The translations under genes and the position numbers were made by a program. The notes below the pieces were generated by a model that was given only the letters and a program-made list of their open reading frames with translations, made no database searches and was not told where the DNA came from. A stretch of DNA of 39,390 nt from Perkinsus olseni (lineage: Eukaryota > Perkinsozoa > Perkinsida > Perkinsidae): contig JABANP010000489.1 in NCBI GenBank assembly GCA_013115135.1, positions 1 through 39,390 of the forward strand. The letters are read 5' to 3'. Below are positions 32,625 through 39,390 of this stretch, piece by piece; positions within the stretch are counted from its first letter, which is position 1; every line of letters begins with the position of its first letter.

Positions 32625-33239
32625 GGAAGCTTGCCCGAGTAGCTCTTCGTTACCAGTGGACTGTAGGTTGCAGAAAGCGTATGGTGTGCTCGTAGGCGGT
32701 TGGACATCGAACACTCCAACGGACTCGGCACAGACGCTCTTATGTCGCAGATCACGAGGGAATAAGACGACAATGTAGCATTTTTACCACTTTTCCACAA
32801 TCGAACTTCTCACCATCGTGATGTCTGCGATTGCGCCATCCACGATGTCACCCGTGGATACTTCAAGAGGATCAAGTTGACGCTGTGCGTTCGATCACAG
32901 TGGTAGCTCGATGAGCTAGGATATTCGGAGAAGATTCTCATCGGTTTGGGCCTCCCGTGCGACGCTTTGATCCGCTCCTATGATGATGACCCAGGCTCGG
33001 CTTGGCCTAGATGGTCGATGCAGGCGAGACTGCTACGCTAGTTTTTAATTCGTTGGTTGAGGTTTTTCCAAGCCGCATCTGCACCCTTTTGTGTTCACCT
33101 CTTGATATTATCTGAAGGAATTGGAACCATTGTCGGTGGTGTTCGAGTTCGAAATGAGTGATGGCTGAGGCGAGTACTGCGTAAGTATGGCGAACCGCGG
33201 GATGGATCCGCAAACTTCGGAGATCTGATCGAGAGCCTG
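32625..33239. other. Intergenic stretch, no gene seen
   Basis: About 600 bp between the unknown gene and the left edge of the duplicated segment. A minus-strand frame of 125 codons overlaps the duplicated promoter region (33007-33384) but has no feature supporting translation. Confidence 0.4.
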
Positions 33240-33384
33240 ATTGACATCTCGCAGCGTGTCCCCACGCAAGCGTAGTGGTAACATGAGAGAGGCCCGCTCG
33301 AATGCGGGCTACTGGAGACTGCACTCCGATGGAAGGCAACCTAGGAATATGAGAATCGGGGACAGTATTCGTAGACAAAAGCAC

Positions 33385-33411
33385 AGCTACTAGCTTCAGT
33401 AGCTACTAGCT
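33385..33411 (+). promoter_or_regulatory. Conserved 27-bp repeated palindromic motif upstream of a secreted gene
   Basis: Two AGCTACTAGCT units separated by TCAGT; the inner AGCTACT/AGTAGCT can also pair. It is identical, at matching distance (about 190 bp before the ATG), in both duplicated copies. A regulatory role is inferred only from conservation and position. Confidence 0.4.
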
Positions 33412-33576
33412 CGGCTACCGTAGTATCTCACAGGCAGATGTAGCGCACAGGAAAAGTCTGTTGTAGATGGGTTTCTGGCACCCATTCGGTGTCTCAGATG
33501 TTACGAGAGTTCGAAGTTCTCGTATGTGATGTCTCCTTCGCACAGTTTTTCGTTTTTCTCCCTCGAAGTTTACTCT

Positions 33577-34407
33577 ATGCGTTTCTCCGTTTCTACTGTT
33601 GTCGCTCTCGCCGGTGCCGTCGCCGTGGCTACTGCTACTGAGGATGCTTGCTCGCAGATGTGCTCCAAGGTCGATGGATGCCGCGAGTCCAAGTATGGTT
33701 CATACTGCAAGGGTTGGATGACACCTTCCACCTGCTTCGGCCTTGTTAAAAAGGCCGATGGCTCCTATTGCTTCCAGCCTGGTGACGACAGTTGCGTTGG
33801 CGAGGTCGTGCCCTGCTCCATGGGGCGCGTGACCACCGCTGAGCCCACCGAATCTCCGGTGACAACTGCGGCCCCTGTAACCAAGTCAGTGGCTACTACT
33901 GGTGCTCCTGTTGAGACCACCACTACTGCCAAGGCGACCACGCAGGCTGCGGAAACCACTACTGTTGAGAAGACTACTACTCCTAAGGAGACTACCGTGA
34001 AGACTACTACTCCCAAGGAGACCACCGTGAAGACTACTACTCCCAAGGAGACCACCGTGGCAACTACCACTACTACGACAACCACGACTACCACTACTGA
34101 GGCGGCCACTACTACTACCGCCGCTCCTCCAGCTTTTGGTGGTAATTACTGCGGTAGCATGATGGGCCAAAGTTTCACGGTCGACTTCGCCTCTAATGGC
34201 CGCGCTACCATTAATGTAATGGGCATGTCTGCTGGTGCTGATTACACTGTTGATGGTGATGATATCGAGTTCTCTAACTACGATCCCATGCTTGCCAAGT
34301 TGATGCATCAGTTCCACATCAATAAGATTGAGGGTACAATCATCAGCCCCGATTCCGTTCATATTAAGATCGGCTTCCTTCTTGACACCACTATCACCAA
34401 ATGTTAA
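33577..34407 (+). CDS. Cys/Thr-rich secreted family, full-length copy (276 aa)
   Basis: Start chosen at MRFSVSTVVALAG (33577) because this methionine and signal peptide are shared by all family members; the in-frame ATG at 33526 would add a Phe/Ser-rich leader and is less likely. Architecture: signal peptide, eight-Cys domain, Thr-rich KETTVKTTTP repeats, then the terminal domain (FGGNYCGSMMGQ ... TITKC). It is almost identical to the copy at 38472, including the terminal-domain residues EGTIISP. One difference in the Cys domain tail is GEVVPC where other copies have GEAVPC. Probably exported; could be a glycosylated wall or surface protein. Confidence 0.9.
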   Translation: MRFSVSTVVALAGAVAVATATEDACSQMCSKVDGCRESKYGSYCKGWMTPSTCFGLVKKADGSYCFQPGDDSCVGEVVPCSMGRVTTAEPTESPVTTAAPVTKSVATTGAPVETTTTAKATTQAAETTTVEKTTTPKETTVKTTTPKETTVKTTTPKETTVATTTTTTTTTTTTEAATTTTAAPPAFGGNYCGSMMGQSFTVDFASNGRATINVMGMSAGADYTVDGDDIEFSNYDPMLAKLMHQFHINKIEGTIISPDSVHIKIGFLLDTTITKC

Positions 34408-34714
34408 AATACATTCTTGGTTCACTATTTCTCATCTTGCCTGTAATTCCGTTTGACGGATTCCTATCCGCCACTATGTTCGGGTTCAGCGTTGAGTTCA
34501 TTAATTAGCACCCCGCCTTAATTATTGTTGGCCATGAATGTAATTAGGCTGCTCCGTAGTGCCGAGGTAGCTGCACAGTTCAAGGGCAGCCTTGAGAGGC
34601 TTCGTCTCCGAGGTGCTTGATCTCATTACTACAGCGGACTACTGGACTACAGCGACTGCAACTCAGATTGGCCCATCACGCCTAAAGCAAACGAAACCGA
34701 TGACATTTTCTATT

Positions 34715-37700
34715 CTAGAAACGAATTCTGGTATTGTTACACAGTATAACACCGACCCGCTCCATCGTCAACGTGAGTACAACGTGGATGGTGTAGATAC
34801 CAACGAGAAGCATTCTGAAGGGTAGGGGTGATGACGGCTCATGCTCAGCCAATAGTATATGCAGTACTTTGTACGAAAAGACAGTCGCATAGAGCGAAGC
34901 CAGAAGTATTGCAGGAGGCACAGACTGAAGGCTCAGATGATACGTCTTTACAGCGTCTCTCAGCGTAATTGATATCGCAGAACTCAGATAAGTGAGACAT
35001 AAGGATTCGTACAGCGTCCAATTCTGGTAGGACCTGACCGCTGATCCTAAACTCACAGGAGGAGACGTAAACCAAGTCTCGGACTCGACCAGTGAGAGAA
35101 GCACGACTTGCAGACCAATTCCGAGTACCACATGTAACGTCGTGAGACAAGCTTCGACTGTAAATGGATTCGGGGAGGGCGTTGCTGACAAAGGTGTGCT
35201 GAATCTCGGTCTCAAGAAAAGAGCGGTGAGTAGGAGGGAGGGCAGAGAGTAGATGAGGTCGAGCCTGGCGTACTGGGGGTCGGTGAGGTTGTCACCCGAG
35301 TGGTAGAGCAATAGTACACACGACAATTGAAGTATTGCGTAATTTACCGCGAGTCGAATGAGAACGACAGCTGCTACCATGGCCCCTCGCCCTTGCGACA
35401 TGACCTCACAACACAACCACGGTCCTTTGGATGCATCGATACCGACGAGGCAGCCCCCTGCGAGGTACTGTAACGCACCAGTTGTGTTCCATTTCGAGTA
35501 AGGCGGGGCAGAGCTGACCACGAGGCCGACCGCCGCCGCGCAGAGGGCGGGGATGTCATTCGTACCATCGCCACACATCATCACAGTCCGGCCAGTAGCG
35601 TTGCAGCAGTTCACGAAGTTCTTCTTCGACCAAGGCGTCATTCGAGCATGGACTGCCTCCTCCTGCATCAACGGGTATCCGAGACTGCTGCAAGATATCA
35701 AACCGATCGCGCTGGCAGATGCCCGAGCAGTTCCCTCAGCGTCACCGGTACACAGCACGCATTTCACATCAGCTCTGGTCAGCTCACTAACCGTCTCGGT
35801 CGATGCAGAGTGGACGGTTGTATGGATGAAGATGAGCCCCAGGAAGCGAAGGTTGCAAGGGAGCATCCATCCGCTCTCCTCCACGTCCGAGTTGTCCCGA
35901 CAGGCGTATGCCAAGACTCGCAAGCCGCTTGTTGTATACCGGTCGAGTATCTCATAAAAGTTGGATGGTATGGTCGAAGGCTTGCTAGCAGCGCAGATAG
36001 CTTCGGGCGCTCCCCGGACGTAGAAGACAGTACTGCTGTCAGGAGCACCACAGAGGACACCCGTGAGCCGTGTGGTCGCATCGAAGGGGGAATGAGCTAC
36101 AATAACCGAGTCAGCTTCTGTTGATGAGCCGGGCAAATGTAAATCTTCGACCGAGAAGCCAGACGAGTAAGTAGCGAATGACTGAGTTCCGCTGACGGTT
36201 GGCACCCCGTCGTGTTGACGACGGTTCGACGCTCTCGTCGGACTTGATTCGTCCCCGTCATCCTTTTTGAGTTTCCCATCCTCTAGTCGGTGGACGTAAT
36301 CGAGGATCGCTTCGTCCACAGGATCTGGAGCATGACGATTTCTATCAAAGCAATGGGAGACCTTCAAGGCACGATGCAACAGGTCCGCATTTGGCGTGCC
36401 GGATACCCGATGGGGACTCCGTACCACGACCATCGGGTCGCCACAAGCCATACCGACGACTGAGGCCGCGCCAGTTGTCACCGTGTTAGTTTTATCTAAG
36501 ACAACTTGATCAACTAGCCCGGCCAAGATGAGAGGTGGAATGGATCCCCGTTGAGCCGGCAAAACCCCCGGTGGCAGTCGTAGACTCGATGAGCACGACA
36601 GGTGTAAAACCAGTAATGCTACGGGAAGGGCCGGGGGAAGAGCATCAGTGAGGACATCAACAGAGCTCATTACTCGCTCTCGTAGTGCAACCTGCTGTAG
36701 GGATGACCAACTGAGGATGAACGCAATGAAGCCAGCGGTGGCCAGGAGAACTACACAGCCCAACACCGCCCGCTTTAGGCGTATCTCAGCTGCACCACTT
36801 CGACGGTTGGCGACAGCCTGTAAATGGAGGCCTTGGAGTGTTTGATTACCGGTAGCTATGACCAGGAAGGCGGCGTCTACGGTGGCATCGACCAGTCGGC
36901 CGCCACAGAGAAGCAGAGACTCGGGACCTGGGGGGAACCCTGGGCTAGCCGCTAGGAGCGTGTAAACCTCAGATTCGCCAGAGATGAAGGAGTGCTCGAT
37001 GGTGGCCGAGCCTCTTACTAAAATACAGTCAGCAGGGATCGAACTCGAGGCCTGCAACTTCACGACGTCACCGGGAACTAGATCTGTGACAGGAGCCTCC
37101 TCCGTCATACCGTCGAAGCTCACACGACAGACCATGCCCTCTTCGGACTCGTCTGCAGCTCTCTTCGTAGCTCGGTATGTCTGATGCAAGAGGCGCAGAT
37201 GGAGGCCCCGGGCCACCACAGTGAGAAGGAGGATAGTAAAGGCGTAGTCGTAATACCCATCCACCATCCAGAAGCCAATCGATATACCTTGGAACCACAT
37301 AACAGGAGAGCACACGAGGTAGGTCCAGAGGGCCCGTCCGAGCCATACCCAAGAGCTCGAGGGCAAAGCACCACTCAGGGCTGTTCCTTTGAAGATACGT
37401 AGTAGGCCATTGCGCTGCTGTACCCCAGGCGACCTCAGCTCCTGTGGTATCGAGTCGTAGAACATCCCCCGGCGGAACACTCGTTCTGTGGGCATTAGAA
37501 TGTACGCCACATGATTCAACAAGAACCATACCGCGCCACCATGGCGGTGGAGCGGTATTTTCAGAGGCTTCAGTGAGGCACCAGTGAGTTGGACGAAGTG
37601 CCCATCACAATCAATGTGAGCGGTAGCCTCTTCCTGCGAGTCCGGGTCGACAAATCGGCTGTAGTACGCCGGCAGCGACCCAAGCTCAACTCGGTAGGAC

Positions 37701-37950
37701 CCCATTCGACGATCGAGAAAAAAGGAGGCTCCAGGCAAGAGTCGACAGAGGAACGACCGAGGATGCCCAACTCGAGTGCAGTGACGTTGGAAAAGAAAAA
37801 CATTAACACGAGGGCTCCGACTGCTCCGACACCGACACAAGGAGACAAGATTGTATACCACGCCTTCCGAGTATCTCTCCTGCGCGGGCATGAACGACCC
37901 CGGCTCGACGGCTTCGGCAAGTGCTGTGTAAAGCCTCGAACTTCGGCCAT
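34715..37950 (-). CDS. P5B-type (ATP13A-like) cation/polyamine transport ATPase
   Basis: Start proposed at 37950 (MAEVRGFTQHLPKPSS), which restores the N-terminal membrane hairpin (AWYTILSPCVGVGAVGALVL); the frame then changes at the T6 run (A6 at 37718-37723 on the plus strand). The remaining roughly 1,040 codons are open. P-type ATPase order: actuator domain with PGDVVKL and SGES (usually TGES), the P5B signature PPALP in TM4, phosphorylation site DKTNT (36482-36496, usually DKTGT), nucleotide domain VRGAPEA, hinge CTGDA (usually TGDN), and GDGTNDIPAL (35554-35571), then a C-terminal membrane block of about six helices. Family members reside in endo-lysosomal membranes and ATP13A2 moves polyamines. 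The N/A/S substitutions in three core motifs raise doubt about normal turnover; the catalytic Asp and hinge Asp are kept. Confidence 0.85.
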
Positions 37951-38279
37951 ATTAGATGATCTAGGGGGAGACCCAGAGCACTCAAAGTGACATTGAGGAA
38001 CGCAACAAGCCCGGCATACCTCTGCCTGAGAAGTGAGACAAGCCGTTGCGTGCCGTTGCAAATGTTTGCGACTTTTCACTATTACACAAGGTAGACCGCT
38101 CGGAAGTTTGACCGAGAGTCGCACTGAATGACATCTCTCATCGTGTCCCCGCTCGGGCATAGTCGTAAGATGAAGTTGGCCCTCTCGAATGTGAACTACT
38201 GTAGTCCCGATTCGGATAGAAGGCAGCGCTCCGACCTAGGAATACGAGAATCGGGGACAGTATTCGTAGACAAAAGGAC

Positions 38280-38306
38280 AGCTACTAGCTTCAGTAGCTA
38301 CTAGCT
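38280..38306 (+). promoter_or_regulatory. Second copy of the 27-bp upstream motif
   Basis: Identical to 33385-33411 and at the same distance from the family's start codon. Flanking bases differ between the copies while this motif and the stretch just before it do not. Confidence 0.4.
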
Positions 38307-38471
38307 CGTCTGCCGTAGTATCTCACAGGAAGATGTAGCGCACAGGAAAAGTCTGTTGTAGATGGGTTTCTGACATTCATTCGGTTTTTCAGATGTGAGA
38401 AGAGTTCAAAGTTCTCGTCTGTGATCTCTCTTTCGCGCAGTTTTTCGTTTTCCCCCCTCGAAGTTTACTCC

Positions 38472-39302
38472 ATGCGTTTCTGCGTTTCTACTGTTGTTGC
38501 TCTCGCCGGTGCCGTCGCCGTGGCTACTGCTACTGAGGATGCTTGCTCGCAGATGTGCTCCAAGGTCGATGGATGCCGCGAGTCCAAGTATGGTTCATAC
38601 TGCAAGGGTTGGATGACACCTTCCACCTGCTTCGGCCTTGTTGAAAAGGCCGATGGCTCCTATTGCTTCCAGCCTGGTGACGACAGTTGCGTTGGCGAGG
38701 CCGTGCCCTGCTCCATGGGGCGCGTGACCACCGCTGAGCCCACCGAATCTCCGGTGACAACTGCGGCCCCTGTAACCAAGTCAGTGGCTACTACTGGTGC
38801 TCCTGTTGAGACCACCACTACTGCCAAGGCCACCACGCAGGCTGTGGAAACCACTACTGTTGAGAAGACTACTACTCCTAAGGAGACTACCGTGAAGACT
38901 ACTACCCCTGAGGAGACCACCGTGAAGACTACTACTCCCAAGAAGACCACCGTGGCAACTACCACTACTACGACAACCACGACTACCACTACTGAAGCGG
39001 CCACTACTACTACCGCCGCTCCTCCAGCTTTTGGTGGTAATTACTGCGGTAGCATGATGGGCCAAAGTTTCACGGTCGACTTCGCCTCTAATGGCCGCGC
39101 TACCATTAATGTAATGGGCATGTCTGCTGGTGCTGATTACACTGTTGATGGTGATGATATCGAGTTCTCTAACTACGATCCCATGCTTGCCAAGTTGATG
39201 CATCAGTTCCACATCAATAAGATTGAGGGTACAATCATCAGCCCCGATTCCGTTCATATTAAGATCGGCTTCCTTCTTGACACCACTATCACCAAATGTT
39301 AA
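38472..39302 (+). CDS. Cys/Thr-rich secreted family, full-length copy (276 aa)
   Basis: Same length and architecture as the copy at 33577: signal peptide (MRFCVSTVVALAG, with an extra Cys in the leader), eight-Cys domain, Thr-rich region, terminal domain. Differences cluster in the Thr-rich repeat (PEETT and PKKTT replace PKETT) and a few Cys-domain positions (LVEKADG, as in the truncated copy at 15882). The terminal 90 residues are identical to copy 33577. The 5' flank also resembles that of the truncated copy, so these two are probably closest relatives. Confidence 0.9.
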   Translation: MRFCVSTVVALAGAVAVATATEDACSQMCSKVDGCRESKYGSYCKGWMTPSTCFGLVEKADGSYCFQPGDDSCVGEAVPCSMGRVTTAEPTESPVTTAAPVTKSVATTGAPVETTTTAKATTQAVETTTVEKTTTPKETTVKTTTPEETTVKTTTPKKTTVATTTTTTTTTTTTEAATTTTAAPPAFGGNYCGSMMGQSFTVDFASNGRATINVMGMSAGADYTVDGDDIEFSNYDPMLAKLMHQFHINKIEGTIISPDSVHIKIGFLLDTTITKC

Positions 39303-39390
39303 AATACATTCTTGGTTCACTATTTCTCATCTTGCCTGTAATTCCGTTTGACGGATTCCTATCCCGCCACTATGTTCGGGTTCAGCGTTG

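Larger units (their letters stand above)
33240..34503 (+). repeat. Segmental duplication, copy 1
   Basis: Aligns with 38127-39390 over at least 1.26 kb in direct orientation, including about 330 bp upstream, the whole secreted-protein gene and 96 bp downstream. The coding part is nearly identical; the upstream outer part is more diverged (scattered substitutions). The true right boundary is unknown because the second copy runs off the window. Confidence 0.9.
38127..39390 (+). repeat. Segmental duplication, copy 2 (cut by window end)
   Basis: Direct repeat of 33240-34503, 4.9 kb away, with the P5B ATPase gene between. It is still matching at the last base of the window. Confidence 0.9.

Noticed and set aside
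33526..33576. Upstream in-frame ATG as start of the secreted gene
   Set aside because: It would put a Phe/Ser-rich leader before a standard signal peptide, and the full copy on the minus strand and the truncated copy start at MRFSV.
33765..34109. Val-rich minus-strand frames that look like membrane segments
   Set aside because: They arise from antisense reading of Thr codons (ACC gives GGT/GTA/GTG); the sense gene explains the sequence.
1..39390. CRISPR arrays, tRNA or rRNA genes, bacterial-type operons
   Set aside because: No regularly spaced repeats, cloverleaf structures or rRNA-like stretches were found; the gene structure is eukaryotic.

Overview
The window looks like nuclear DNA of an intron-rich alveolate protist, most probably Perkinsus (inference; I cannot search a database). 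Genes are packed on both strands. Most are cut by many short introns of roughly 40-150 nt with GTAAG/GTGAG/GTAGG donors, there are no operons or Shine-Dalgarno sites, and one family of signal-peptide/Cys-rich/Thr-rich proteins recurs four times. Most genes had to be assembled from spliced exons, and exon coordinates are given in each entry.

Region by region. 1-6.0 kb: a block of small secreted, repeat-rich genes. The main one (750-4884) has about 20 tiny exons, all read in phase 0, starting with a 23-codon signal-peptide exon. A three-exon gene (5601-6010) uses the same 23-codon signal exon, and the tail of a possible third gene lies at the left edge. 7.2-11.0 kb: a PX-domain, helical-repeat, coiled-coil protein with a few frame breaks. 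11.9-13.5 kb: a one-exon secreted protein with four tandem modules (minus strand). 13.75-14.33 kb: a 579-bp MITE-like element with long terminal inverted repeats. 15.9 kb: a truncated member of the secreted family. 16.3-21.1 kb: three tightly spaced plus-strand genes: a 647-aa unknown, an AN1-type zinc-finger protein and a basic/acidic unknown. 21.4-23.8 kb: aminoacylase-1 in about 15 exons. 24.1-28.9 kb: CDC16/APC6, split by a 2.7-kb block that holds a minus-strand secreted-family gene and other minus-strand coding fragments. 31.2-32.6 kb: an unknown gene. 34.7-37.95 kb: a P5B-type ATPase (minus strand), flanked by two copies of a duplicated segment of at least 1.26 kb, each carrying a secreted-family gene.

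Housekeeping functions are APC/C ubiquitin ligase (CDC16), N-acetyl-amino-acid recycling (ACY1), P5B transport and PX-type phosphoinositide binding. The accessory content is secreted and lineage-specific: a micro-exon gene, a four-module protein and a Cys/Thr-rich family spreading by duplication. Several otherwise convincing genes carry single-base frame breaks, several of them at homopolymers; this may be residual assembly error rather than pseudogenes.
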